Positions 42,179-50,926 of a stretch of DNA of 64,000 nucleotides are shown piece by piece (position 1 is the stretch's first letter; each line of letters opens with the position of its first letter). The notes beneath the pieces were generated by a model. That model did no database searches. It was not told where the DNA came from and worked only from the letters and a program-made list of their open reading frames with translations. Made by a program: the position numbers and the translations under genes. The stretch spans positions 620,001-684,000 of the forward strand of contig NZ_JAJKFK010000001.1 in the NCBI RefSeq assembly GCF_021653975.1, in the 5' to 3' direction. The stretch is from Amycolatopsis sp. GM8 (GTDB taxonomy: Bacteria > Actinomycetota > Actinomycetes > Mycobacteriales > Pseudonocardiaceae).

Positions 42179-43218
42179 GATGGCTTGCACCTCTCCGGCG
42201 TCTCGGTGCCCGGAATGGGCAGCAGCGGCAGGGTGATGTTGAGCTGGGAGATGCCGATCGTGCCGGACAGGCCGCAGAGGTAGTAGTTGTACCAGCCGCC
42301 GTAGCTCAGTGTCCGGGTGAACTTGTCGAGGTTGCCCGGCAGCTTCTTCAGCAGTTCGTCCAGTAGCGACCCGGAATCCGACAGGGTGTTCGACAGCACG
42401 CCCAGGTTCGCGATGTCGTCCTTGAGCGGCGGCCGCGCGTCCTGCAGCAGGCCCGCGGTGACATCCGTGAGGCTCGCCAGCGCGGACACCGCGTCACCGA
42501 TCGGTTTTCGTTGCTGGGCAAGGCCGGTGACGAGCTGCTGGGTCTGGTCGATGAGGTTCCCGAGCGCGGGCCCGCGCTGGTTGACCGTCGCCAGCACGGT
42601 GTTGAGGTTGTCGATGACCTGGCCGATCACCTTGTCCTTGTCGGCGATCGCCGAGGTGACCGACGCGGTGTGGGTCAGCAGGCTCTCGATCGTGCCGCCC
42701 TCGCCCTGGAACACCTGGATGATCTCGTAGGACAGCTGGTTGACCTGCTGCGGGTCCAGCGCCTGGAACAGTGGCTTGAACCCGTTGAACAGCACGGTCA
42801 GGTTCAGCGCGGGCTGGGTCCGGTCCGGCGGGATGAGGCCGCCGGACGGCAGTTCGCCACCACCGTCCACTGTGGTCCCGAGCGACAGGTAGCGCTGGCC
42901 GACCAGGTTGCGGTACTTGACTATCGCGGTCACGGCGGCGGGCAGCTTGTACGCGGAAGAGATCGAGAAGTGCACGTCGGCGAGATTGCGGCCGTCTTCC
43001 TCGACCACGTTGATCTTGTCGACCTGACCGACCTTGACGCCGACGATGCGCACATCGTCGCCCTCGTGCAGGCCGGACGCGTCGGTGAACCGGGCGGTGT
43101 AGCCGGACGTGACACCGAAGTTGGTGTTGGCGATGGTGGCGCCCAAGATCCCGGTGAGCAGCACGGTGACCACGGCGAAGATCACGATCTTGATCAGAGG
43201 TGCGACGAAATTCCTCAC
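42175..43218 (-). CDS. mce4B: Mce4B-type MlaD-domain protein
   Basis: A 347-residue Mce protein: anchor at about 7-30 (PLIKIVIFAVVTVLLTGIL), MlaD domain at about 40-120 (ARFTDASGLHEGDDVRIVG), a helical domain, and a C-terminus with YNYYLCGLSG. GTG start at 43218 overlapping the mceA stop (GTGA). Part of the hexameric sterol-transport tunnel. Confidence 0.92.
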   Translation of the reverse strand: MRNFVAPLIKIVIFAVVTVLLTGILGATIANTNFGVTSGYTARFTDASGLHEGDDVRIVGVKVGQVDKINVVEEDGRNLADVHFSISSAYKLPAAVTAIVKYRNLVGQRYLSLGTTVDGGGELPSGGLIPPDRTQPALNLTVLFNGFKPLFQALDPQQVNQLSYEIIQVFQGEGGTIESLLTHTASVTSAIADKDKVIGQVIDNLNTVLATVNQRGPALGNLIDQTQQLVTGLAQQRKPIGDAVSALASLTDVTAGLLQDARPPLKDDIANLGVLSNTLSDSGSLLDELLKKLPGNLDKFTRTLSYGGWYNYYLCGLSGTIGISQLNITLPLLPIPGTETPERCKPS

Positions 43219-44549
43219 TGGACATCCACCTCCGCCCCACGGTAGAGCGGACCGACGAGCAGGCTCGCCCAGTCCGGTACCTGGTCGGGCGTGGTGTCGA
43301 GTTCCTGCGAGACAAGCGCCCCGATCAGACTCTGCTCGGCGGGCGAGTTCGCGACCGAACCGGCTGTGGTGCCGGAGCCGCCGGCGATGATCCCGTTGCT
43401 GGGCAACGGAGTGTTCTCTCCGGGCGGCACCGCCGGATGAGACGAGCCGTCCTGGACCGGACCGCCCGGCGGGTATTGCGGCCACCGGCCCGGCGGCACG
43501 ACCTGCGGGTAGCAGCGCGGACCGCGCTTGTCGGTGTACTTCGGCTCGTCCACACCGGGCAGGTACTTGGTGCGGTCGGCGATGAACCGGATCGTCACGT
43601 GGTTCATCTGGTCCGTGCCGTAGCCGAAAGCTTCGTACGCGCGCGGTACCGAGTCGGCGAACTGCTGCAGCATGCACGGGTACTCGGGCGCGTACTTCGC
43701 GAGCACATCCAAAGTGGACTGAGAGGTCGCGGTCAGCCGGATGATGTTATTTTCGTTGACCTTCAGGAAGCTCGTCAGGTCGGTCGACACGTTCGTCACC
43801 GACGAGAACACCTGCGCGAGCTGCTGTTGCTTGTCCACCAGCGTCTTGCTCGTGGTGGTCAGGTCGGAAAGCGCTTGCAGGAAGTCCGGCGCGGCCCGGT
43901 TGTAGACGTCGGTGACATTGGCGAAGCTCGTGATGTCCGCCTTGATGTCGGGCAACGAAGGATTGAGCCGCGCGAGGTAATCCGAAAGCTGATCGAGCGT
44001 CTGGCCGAGCTGCTGCCCCCGGCCGTCCAGTGCGGTCGAAACAGCACTCAGCGTCGCCGAAAGCTTCTGTGGCTGGACGGCCTGCAGCAACGGCATCACG
44101 TCGTCGAGCACCCGCTCCAGCTCGATCGCGGAGCTCGACCGGTCCTGCGGGATCACGTCACCGGCCGCGATATGCCGCGGCGACGGGCTGGCAGGTATCT
44201 GCAGCGCGACATACCGTTCGCCGAACAGGGTTTTCGGCAGCAGCCGCGCGGAGACGTTGGCCGGGATCTGGCCAATCTTCGACGGGTCCAGCGCCAGCTC
44301 GATCGCCGCGTGGTCGCCGAGCGCGCTGACCGACCGGACCTCGCCGACCGGCACCCCGCGGATCTTGACGTCCGACCCGGTGCCGAGCTGGTTGCCGACA
44401 TGGTCGGTTTCCAGCCGTACCAGGGAAACCGGGGTGAACTCCTTCTTGTAGATCGCGACCGTGGTGACGAAGAACAGCGCGCACACCACGATGAAGATCA
44501 GGCCCAGCACCTGATGCCACAACCGGCGGCGCAGGATCGAGGAGTTCAT
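43215..44549 (-). CDS. mce4A: Mce4A-type MlaD-domain protein
   Basis: A 444-residue Mce protein, the first of the six. Anchor at about 14-34 (VLGLIFIVVCALFFVTTVAIY), MlaD domain at about 42-120 (GNQLGTGSDVKIRGVPVGEV), a long helical domain and a low-complexity Pro/Gly segment (PPGRWPQYPPGGPVQDG) before a conserved end. In mycobacterial mce4 this subunit is needed for cholesterol import. ATGA overlap with yrbE4B. Confidence 0.92.
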   Translation of the reverse strand: MNSSILRRRLWHQVLGLIFIVVCALFFVTTVAIYKKEFTPVSLVRLETDHVGNQLGTGSDVKIRGVPVGEVRSVSALGDHAAIELALDPSKIGQIPANVSARLLPKTLFGERYVALQIPASPSPRHIAAGDVIPQDRSSSAIELERVLDDVMPLLQAVQPQKLSATLSAVSTALDGRGQQLGQTLDQLSDYLARLNPSLPDIKADITSFANVTDVYNRAAPDFLQALSDLTTTSKTLVDKQQQLAQVFSSVTNVSTDLTSFLKVNENNIIRLTATSQSTLDVLAKYAPEYPCMLQQFADSVPRAYEAFGYGTDQMNHVTIRFIADRTKYLPGVDEPKYTDKRGPRCYPQVVPPGRWPQYPPGGPVQDGSSHPAVPPGENTPLPSNGIIAGGSGTTAGSVANSPAEQSLIGALVSQELDTTPDQVPDWASLLVGPLYRGAEVDVQ

Positions 44550-45403
44550 CCCGAGATCCTGACCGTCGTGGTGGCGCCCCAGATCGCGAGGCTCAGGAAG
44601 AAGTCGAGCAGCGAGATCAGCACGATCGACGTGCGCACCGCCCGGCCCACCGCGACACCGACCCCGGCCGGCCCGCCTTTCGCCGTATAGCCGTAATAAC
44701 AATGGGAGAGGATCACGATCACACTGAAGAAGATCACCTTCATGAACGACCAGAGCACGTCTTCCGGTGGCAGGAACAGATTGAAGTAATGGTCGTACGT
44801 GCCCGCGGACTGCCCGTACAGCCACACCGTGATCTGCCGGGCCGCCAAATAGGACGAAAGCAATCCCACCGCGTACAACGGGATCACCGCGGCGATCCCC
44901 GCGAGCACCCGGGTCGTCACGAGATACGGCATGCTCGGCACGGCCATCACCTCGAGCGCGTCGATCTCCTCCGAGATCCGCATCGCGCCCAGCTGCGCGG
45001 TGAAACCGCAGCCGACCGTCGCCGAGAGCGCGAGCCCCGCCGCGAGCGGCGCCACCTCGCGAGTGTTGAAGTAGGCGGAGATGAACCCGGTCAGCGCGGC
45101 GGTACCCAGCTGGTTCAGCGCGGCGTAGCCCTGCATACCGACGATCAGGCCGGTGAACATCGTCATGCCGATCATCACACCGAGGGTCCCGCCGATCACC
45201 GCGAGACCGCCGGTGCCGAAGCACACCTCGGTCAGCAGCCGCAGCGTTTCCTTGGTGTAGCGGCGAAGCGTGCGCGGCGACCAGGCCAGCGCCCGGGCAT
45301 AGAAGGAAAGCTGCTCACCGAAGCCCTCGAAGATCGCGCCGGGCCGGGCGATCAGCTCCAGCCGCCGCTCCGACCGGTCGTCGACCTCGATCTGGACCGC
45401 CAT
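44546..45403 (-). CDS. yrbE4B: YrbE4B-type MlaE permease
   Basis: A 285-residue ABC permease of the MlaE/YrbE family with about five to six membrane helices. The conserved stretch GCGFTAQLGAMRISEEIDALEVM is the cytoplasmic elbow that contacts the ATPase (EQ-like loop with EEIDAL). It pairs with YrbE4A; the partner ATPase (Mkl type) is not in the window, as usual in actinobacteria. TGATG overlap with yrbE4A. Confidence 0.93.
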   Translation of the reverse strand: MAVQIEVDDRSERRLELIARPGAIFEGFGEQLSFYARALAWSPRTLRRYTKETLRLLTEVCFGTGGLAVIGGTLGVMIGMTMFTGLIVGMQGYAALNQLGTAALTGFISAYFNTREVAPLAAGLALSATVGCGFTAQLGAMRISEEIDALEVMAVPSMPYLVTTRVLAGIAAVIPLYAVGLLSSYLAARQITVWLYGQSAGTYDHYFNLFLPPEDVLWSFMKVIFFSVIVILSHCYYGYTAKGGPAGVGVAVGRAVRTSIVLISLLDFFLSLAIWGATTTVRISG

Positions 45404-46197
45404 CACAGCGCCTTCGGCGGGATGACCCGCAGGTAGATCGCGGTCAGCACCACGTTGATCAGGAACAGCAGCAGGAAGGTGATCACGACGGCCTGGTTCA
45501 CCGCGTCGCCGACGCCTTTCGGCCCGCCGGCCGGGTTCAGCCCGCGGTACGCGGCGACCACGCCGGCGACGAACCCGTACAGCACCGCCTTGATCTCGCT
45601 GATGTAGAGGTCCGGCAGTTGCGCGAGCGCGTTGAAGCTCGCCAGGTACGCGCCCGGGGTGCCGCCCTGCATGATGACGTTGAAGAAGTACCCGCCGAGC
45701 ACGCCGACCACGCTGACCAGGCCGTTGAGCAGCACCGACACAACCATCGCGGCAAGCACCCGCGGCACGATCAACCGCTGGATCGGGTTGACGCCGAGCA
45801 CCTCCATGGCGTCGATCTCTTCGCGGATCTTGCGCGCCCCGATGTCCGCGCAGACCGCGCTGCCGCCCGCGCCGGCCACGAGCAGCGCGGTGATCAGCGG
45901 GGAGGCCTGCTGCACGATCGCGAGCGCGCTCGCCGCCCCGGTGAACGACTGGGCGCCGATCTGCTCGGTGAGCGAGCCGAGCTGCAACGCGATCACCGCG
46001 CCGAACGGGATCGCGACGAGCGCGGTCGGCAGGATCGTGACGCTGGCGAAGAACCAGCACTGCTGGATCCACTCGCGGAACTGGAACGGCCGGCGCGGGA
46101 TCGCGAGGAGGACCTCCCAGGCGAGCGTGGACAGCTTGCCGACCTGCGCGAGCGCGGCGGTTCCCGGAACGTTCACCGTGCCACTGCGCGAACCCAT
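45403..46197 (-). CDS. yrbE4A: YrbE4A-type MlaE permease
   Basis: A 264-residue MlaE-family permease with several membrane helices. The ATPase-coupling segment is ADIGARKIREEIDAMEVLGVNP. I took the ATG at 46197; a GTG one codon upstream is possible. It begins the yrbE4A-mce4F run. A 114-base gap separates it from the SDR gene upstream, so it may share the hsd4A transcript or have its own promoter. Confidence 0.93.
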   Translation of the reverse strand: MGSRSGTVNVPGTAALAQVGKLSTLAWEVLLAIPRRPFQFREWIQQCWFFASVTILPTALVAIPFGAVIALQLGSLTEQIGAQSFTGAASALAIVQQASPLITALLVAGAGGSAVCADIGARKIREEIDAMEVLGVNPIQRLIVPRVLAAMVVSVLLNGLVSVVGVLGGYFFNVIMQGGTPGAYLASFNALAQLPDLYISEIKAVLYGFVAGVVAAYRGLNPAGGPKGVGDAVNQAVVITFLLLFLINVVLTAIYLRVIPPKAL

Positions 46198-46311
46198 CAC
46201 ACCTCCGCCGACCCGTGCCTCGTTGCCTGAGTCTTGCTCACCATGTGTGCCCGCTGTTTGTTAGCGGTGTTCACATGATCCTGTCGACGGCCTCCCGGTG
46301 TGCTTGATCAC

Positions 46312-47067
46312 TCAGACCTTCAGCGCGTGTGTAGCCGTCGCGCCACCGTCCGCCACGAACTCGGCGCCCGTACTGTACGAGCTTTCGTCACTGGCGAGGA
46401 AAACGGCGAGGTTCGCGATTTCCGACGGTTGCCCGGCACGGCCCAGCGCCACTTTTTTCGCCACCCACGACGTGTCGATTTCGACGCCCCCGGCGGCTTC
46501 GGAGACCATCTTCGTGTCGATCATGCCCGGATGGATGGAATTGACCCGGATCCCTTTCGGCCCCAGCTCGAGCGCGGCCACCTTGGTCATCCCGCGAATG
46601 GCGAACTTGCTCGCGGTGTAGGCGACCAGGAAAGGCATTCCGGCCAGTCCTTCCACTGAGGACACGTTGATGATCGAACCGTTCTGCGCATTCGACATCG
46701 GTTCAACGACCGAGCGCATGCCGAGAAACGCACCGATCTGGTTCACCCTGATCACGCGCTCGTAGTCGGCCAGCTTCGTCTTGCCCAGCTCGGAGAAGTG
46801 CAGGATGCCGGCGTTGTTGAGCAGCACCGTGAGCCCACCGAACTCGGTCACCGCGCGGTCCACCGCCGCGGTCCAGTCCTCCTCCGACGACACGTCGAGA
46901 TGCTGGTAGAGCGCGCCCAGTTCGTCGGCGAGTGCCTTGCCCTCGTCATCGAGGATGTCCGCGATCAGCACCTTCGCGCCTTCTTCGGCGAACCGCCGGG
47001 CGGCCGCCGCGCCCTGCCCGCGTGCCGCGCCGGTGATCAGCGCGGTCTTCCCGTCCAGCCGGCCCAT
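46312..47067 (-). CDS. steroid dehydrogenase-like SDR
   Basis: A 251-residue classical SDR. TGAARGQG is the coenzyme motif, NNAG follows, and the catalytic residues are in NVSSVEG and YTASKFA. It closely resembles 3-alpha/20-beta-hydroxysteroid dehydrogenases such as FabG3 (Rv2002). Its place between an aldehyde dehydrogenase and the sterol importer suggests a role in steroid metabolism. It abuts the aldehyde dehydrogenase stop directly. Mycobacterial mce4 lacks this gene at the equivalent site. Confidence 0.85.
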   Translation of the reverse strand: MGRLDGKTALITGAARGQGAAAARRFAEEGAKVLIADILDDEGKALADELGALYQHLDVSSEEDWTAAVDRAVTEFGGLTVLLNNAGILHFSELGKTKLADYERVIRVNQIGAFLGMRSVVEPMSNAQNGSIINVSSVEGLAGMPFLVAYTASKFAIRGMTKVAALELGPKGIRVNSIHPGMIDTKMVSEAAGGVEIDTSWVAKKVALGRAGQPSEIANLAVFLASDESSYSTGAEFVADGGATATHALKV

Positions 47068-48582
47068 CTACATCAGCTCGTCGGTCAGCGGCAGGTACAC
47101 GGACTTGAGCTCGGTGAACGCCTCGATCGACGACAACCCGCCCTCGCGGCCGAGCCCGGACTGCTTGAACCCGCCGAACGGCAGGTGCGGTTCGATCTGG
47201 AAGCCGTTCACGCCGATCGTGCCCGCGCGCAGTTTCCGCGAGACCCGGAACGCGCGCTGGGCGTCGGCGCTGAACACGCTCGCGCCGAGGCCGTACTCGG
47301 TGTCGTTCGCGAGCCGCACCGCTTCTTCTTCCTCGGTGAACGGGACGACCGCGAGCACCGGCCCGAAGATCTCCTCCTGCGCCACGGTCGCGTCGTTGGA
47401 GACGTCGGCGAAGATCGTCGGGGCGACGAAGTTGCCCGCCGCGAGGTCGCCGCCGAGCCGTTCGCCGCCGGTGACCAGCCGCGCGCCCTCCTCCTTGCCC
47501 TTCTCGATGTACCCGAGCACGCGGCCCAGCTGCCGCTCGTTGATCAACGGGGCGGAGATCACGCCGGGGTCGAACGGGTCGCCGTAGGTGATCGCGGCGG
47601 CCATGCCGTGCGCGGCGGCGATGAACTCGTCGTACACGTCGCGGTGCACGAGCGCCCGCGTGTTCGCGACACAGGCCTGACCGGACAGACCCATCGTGAC
47701 CGCACCGATCGTTGTCGCGGCGGCGAGGCCGACGTTCGGCGCATCCGCGAAAACGAGGGCCGGGCTCTTGCCGCCGAGTTCCAGCGACACGCGCTTGAGC
47801 GTGCCCGCCGAAGCTTCGACGATGCGCTTGCCGACCGCGCGGCTGCCGGTGAAGCTGATCTTGTCGATGTCCTGGTGCGTGATCAGCGCCTCGCCGACCG
47901 GATCGCCCGGCCCGGTCACGACGTTGAGCGTGCCCGGCGGCAGCCCGGCGTCGGCCAGCAGCTCGACCATCCGCAGCACGGTGAACGTGCAGTACTCGGA
48001 CGGTTTGAGCACGACCGTGCACCCCGCGGCGAGCGCCGGCGCGACCTTCTGCGCGAACAGCAGGAACGGTGCGTTCCACGGCAGGATCGCGGCCACCACA
48101 CCGATCGGCTCGCGGAACGTCATCGCGAGATGGTCGCCGCCCTGGTACGGCGGCAGTGTCTGGCCGCCGAGCTTGTCGACCCAGCCGGCGTGGTGGTCGA
48201 ACACGTCCGCGGCGGCTTCGACCGACGTCGCGTAGATGGTGCTGCTGAACGAGAGCGGCACCGAATTGTCCAGCGCCTGCAGGGCACGCAGCTGTTCGGC
48301 GTTCTCGCGCAGTAGTTCGCCGTAGCGGTGCAGGACCTTGATCCGCTTGCCGGCCCGCGCGTTCGACCAGGCGCCCGACTCGAAGGCACCGCGCGCGGCG
48401 GTGACGGCCGCGTCCACGTCGCCGGCGGTGGCGATCGCGAACTCGCCGACCGCCTCGCCCGTCGCGGGATGGTGGTGGGTCCAGGTCGCACCGCCCGTCC
48501 CCGGTCCCCACTGCCCATCGATGAGCAGCTGACCCGCCTTGAGACCGACGGATTCGCGGTGCGGTTGCACGGTGAGCGTCAT
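47068..48582 (-). CDS. NAD-dependent aldehyde dehydrogenase
   Basis: A 504-residue ALDH-superfamily enzyme. Catalytic parts: PWNAPFLL, FTGSRAVGKRI, ELGGKSP (general-base Glu) and GQACVANTR (nucleophilic Cys), with EEIFGPVLAVV near the end. In this operon, between hsd4A (ATGA overlap) and the SDR, a likely job is oxidising the aldehyde formed on the sterol side chain before CoA activation; this is inferred from context. Confidence 0.88.
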   Translation of the reverse strand: MTLTVQPHRESVGLKAGQLLIDGQWGPGTGGATWTHHHPATGEAVGEFAIATAGDVDAAVTAARGAFESGAWSNARAGKRIKVLHRYGELLRENAEQLRALQALDNSVPLSFSSTIYATSVEAAADVFDHHAGWVDKLGGQTLPPYQGGDHLAMTFREPIGVVAAILPWNAPFLLFAQKVAPALAAGCTVVLKPSEYCTFTVLRMVELLADAGLPPGTLNVVTGPGDPVGEALITHQDIDKISFTGSRAVGKRIVEASAGTLKRVSLELGGKSPALVFADAPNVGLAAATTIGAVTMGLSGQACVANTRALVHRDVYDEFIAAAHGMAAAITYGDPFDPGVISAPLINERQLGRVLGYIEKGKEEGARLVTGGERLGGDLAAGNFVAPTIFADVSNDATVAQEEIFGPVLAVVPFTEEEEAVRLANDTEYGLGASVFSADAQRAFRVSRKLRAGTIGVNGFQIEPHLPFGGFKQSGLGREGGLSSIEAFTELKSVYLPLTDELM

Positions 48583-49406
48583 AGCAACTCCTGACTGGCG
48601 AACATCTGGTCGCGGCCGGTGAAGTAGCCGGGCAGGCCGGAAAGCTCGGTGAGGTCCCAGGTCCGTTCGAGCGCGGGCGCCCGCACGAGCGCGACTTTTC
48701 CGCCGTGCACCACGAAGACCTGGCCGGTGATGTCCGCGGCCTCGGGCGAAGCGAGGAACTCGACGAACGGGGCCACGTGGTCGACCGACAACGGGTCGTC
48801 CCCCACGGGTGCTTCGCCGAAGGTGTCCTTGGTCATCGCGGTCCGCGCCCGGGGGCAGATCGCGTTGGCGCGCACGCCGTAGCGGGCGCAGCCGCGGGCG
48901 ATTGAGACGGTGAGCGCCGCGATCCCGGCCTTCGCGGCGGCGTAGTTGGGCTGGCCCGGCGAGCCCATCAGGAACGCCTCGGACGCGGTGTTCACGATCC
49001 GCGCGTACACCGGCCGACCGTCCGCTTTGGACTGTTGCCGCCAGTGCGCGGTGGCGTTGCGGGACAGCAGGAAATGCCCGCGCAGGTGCACGCGGAGCAC
49101 GAGGTCCCACTCGTCGTCGGACATCGAGAAGATCATCCGGTCGCGCAGCACACCGGCGTTGTTGACCACCACGTGCAGCCCGCCGAAGTGCTCCAGCGCG
49201 GCCTCGATCAGCGCGTCAGCCGTGTCCCGCTCGCCGACATCGCCCTTGACCAGCAGCGCCTTGCCGCCCGCGGCCTCGATCTCGTCGACGACGTCCGTCT
49301 CGGCGACGTCGTTGACCACGACCGAGGCGCCGCCGCGGGCCAGCGCCAGTGCCTCCGCGCGCCCCAGTCCCGCACCGGCACCTGTGACGATGGCAACTCT
49401 GTTCAC
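48579..49406 (-). CDS. hsd4A: 17-beta-hydroxysteroid dehydrogenase / hydroxyacyl-CoA dehydrogenase-like SDR
   Basis: A 275-residue SDR with TGAGAGLG, NNAGVLRDRM and the catalytic NTASEAF and YAAAKAG motifs. The NNAGVLRDRM and PRARTAM features are shared with the SDR part of peroxisomal multifunctional enzyme type 2 and with Rv3502c (hsd4A) of M. tuberculosis, which lies at the same position between fdxD and yrbE4A. It likely handles 3-hydroxyacyl-CoA or 17-hydroxysteroids. GTG start; a KstR-like site is 12 bases upstream. Confidence 0.88.
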   Translation of the reverse strand: MNRVAIVTGAGAGLGRAEALALARGGASVVVNDVAETDVVDEIEAAGGKALLVKGDVGERDTADALIEAALEHFGGLHVVVNNAGVLRDRMIFSMSDDEWDLVLRVHLRGHFLLSRNATAHWRQQSKADGRPVYARIVNTASEAFLMGSPGQPNYAAAKAGIAALTVSIARGCARYGVRANAICPRARTAMTKDTFGEAPVGDDPLSVDHVAPFVEFLASPEAADITGQVFVVHGGKVALVRAPALERTWDLTELSGLPGYFTGRDQMFASQELL

Positions 49407-49417
49407 AGGGCACAGAC

Positions 49418-49431
49418 TAGAATCTGTTCTC
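49418..49431. promoter_or_regulatory. probable second KstR operator (one half imperfect)
   Basis: The 14-mer TAGAATCTGTTCTC matches the KstR consensus TNNAACNNGTTNNA except at two positions (AAT for AAC, final C for A). It lies 12 bases upstream of the hsd4A start and in the gap after fdxD, so it could repress hsd4A and the downstream genes together with the stronger site at 49674. Confidence 0.55.
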
Positions 49432-49449
49432 GCTTAGAGCAAGCTCCCG

Positions 49450-49641
49450 TCAGTCGCGGATGAGCAGTGCATTCCTGGGGCACGACGCGACGGCTTGAGT
49501 AACACGTTCTACTTCGTCTTCGGGAACCTCGGGATGCTTGACGACCAGTTCGTCCTCGTCGTCCAACTCGAAGACCGCGGGCGCGAACCCGGCGCACACC
49601 TCGTTCGCCTCGCACAGGTCGCGGTCGACGTCGACGCGCAT
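49450..49641 (-). CDS. fdxD: 3Fe-4S-type ferredoxin FdxD
   Basis: A 63-residue ferredoxin with the cysteine pattern CEANEVC and CPRNAL, that is C-x5-C and a final CP, as in actinobacterial [3Fe-4S] ferredoxins that feed cytochromes P450. Its place next to fadE26 matches Rv3503c (fdxD) of the KstR regulon. ATG at 49641, 32 bases from the operator. Confidence 0.9.
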   Translation of the reverse strand: MRVDVDRDLCEANEVCAGFAPAVFELDDEDELVVKHPEVPEDEVERVTQAVASCPRNALLIRD

Positions 49642-49673
49642 GACTTCCTCCCGTCCGGCACAGCTGGTAGAAC

Positions 49674-49687
49674 TAGAACCTGTTCTA
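49674..49687. promoter_or_regulatory. KstR operator between fdxD and fadE26
   Basis: The 14-mer TAGAACCTGTTCTA is a perfect match to the KstR (sterol-responsive TetR) consensus TNNAACNNGTTNNA and a near-perfect palindrome. It lies 32 bases upstream of fdxD and 57 bases upstream of fadE26, so it can control both divergent transcripts, as at the equivalent mycobacterial locus. Confidence 0.88.
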
Positions 49688-49744
49688 GACTAGCGCCGCG
49701 CCCGGTTCGCCACCAAGAACGAGCGGGGCAGGTGGAGGTGACGC

Positions 49745-50917
49745 ATGCGGATCGACTACACGGCGGAACAGCGGGCGGTGCGCGACGAGCTGCGCGCGTA
49801 CTTCGCCGAGCTGATGACGCCCGAACGGCGCGAATCCCTCGCAGCCGGTGGCGGAGAATACGGCGACGGCTTGGCGTACCAGGAAATCGTGCGCGACCTC
49901 GGCCGGGACGGCTGGCTCGCGATCGGCTGGCCGGCGGAGTACGGCGGTCAGGCCCGGCCGATGATGGACCAGCTCATCTTCACCGACGAGGCCGCCGTCG
50001 CCGGGGTGCCGGTGCCGTTCCTGACGGTCAACACCATCGGCCCGACGATCATGCGGTTCGGCACCGAAGACCAGAAGGCGTTCTACCTGCCGAAGATCGC
50101 CGCGGGCGAGCTGCACTTCTCGATCGGCTACTCCGAGCCCGAGGCCGGCACCGACCTCGCCTCCCTGAAGACACGGGCCGTGCGCGACGGCGACGACTAC
50201 GTCATCAACGGCCAGAAGATGTGGACGAGCCTGATCGAGTACGCCGACTACGTGTGGCTCGCCGTGCGCACGGATCCGGAGGCCCGCAAGCACAAGGGCG
50301 TGAGCATCGTGATCGTGCCGACCAGCGCGGCGGGCTTCTCGTGGACGAAGGTTCGCACCGTCGCCGGGCCGGGCACCAGCGCCACCTACTACGACGACGT
50401 GCGGGTGCCGGTCGGCGCCCGGGTCGCCGACGAGAACGCCGGCTGGCCGCTGATCACCAACCAGCTCAACCACGAACGCGTCGCGTTGACGTCCGCCGCG
50501 CCCGTCCAGTCCGCGCTGGCCGAGGTCCGGCGGTGGGCGCAGGAGACCAAACAGCCCGACGGCAGCCGCGTGATCGACGCCGAGTGGGTGCGCCTGCACC
50601 TCGCCCGCGTGCACGCCCACGCGGAGTACCTGAAGCTGCGGAACTGGCGGATCGCCACGACGTCCGGGCTGAGCCCCGCGGAGGCGTCGGCCACCAAGGT
50701 GTTCGGCACGGAACTGGCGATCGAGGCCTACCGGTTGCTCATGGAGATCCTCGGCGCCGGTGCGGTCGTCCGCGAAGGCTCGCCCGGGGCCATGCTGCGC
50801 GGGCGGATCGAGCGCGCGCACCGCTCCGCGCTGATCCTGACCTTCGGCGGCGGCACCAACGAGATTCAGCGCGATCTCGTCGCCGCGACCGCACTCGGCC
50901 TGCCCGTCACGCGCTAG
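49745..50917 (+). CDS. fadE26: acyl-CoA dehydrogenase FadE26 (ChsE4-like)
   Basis: A 390-residue acyl-CoA dehydrogenase. Visible are the flavin/substrate segment FSIGYSEPEAGTDLASLKTRA, NGQKMWTS, and the C-terminal FAD segment FGGGTNEIQRDLVAATALGLP. Homologues in M. tuberculosis (Rv3504 with Rv3505) form an alpha2-beta2 enzyme that dehydrogenates the cholesterol side-chain CoA ester. Starts with an ATG behind GGAGGTGACGC and is followed after 9 bases by fadE27. Confidence 0.92.
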   Translation: MRIDYTAEQRAVRDELRAYFAELMTPERRESLAAGGGEYGDGLAYQEIVRDLGRDGWLAIGWPAEYGGQARPMMDQLIFTDEAAVAGVPVPFLTVNTIGPTIMRFGTEDQKAFYLPKIAAGELHFSIGYSEPEAGTDLASLKTRAVRDGDDYVINGQKMWTSLIEYADYVWLAVRTDPEARKHKGVSIVIVPTSAAGFSWTKVRTVAGPGTSATYYDDVRVPVGARVADENAGWPLITNQLNHERVALTSAAPVQSALAEVRRWAQETKQPDGSRVIDAEWVRLHLARVHAHAEYLKLRNWRIATTSGLSPAEASATKVFGTELAIEAYRLLMEILGAGAVVREGSPGAMLRGRIERAHRSALILTFGGGTNEIQRDLVAATALGLPVTR

Positions 50918-50926
50918 GAGGTCACG

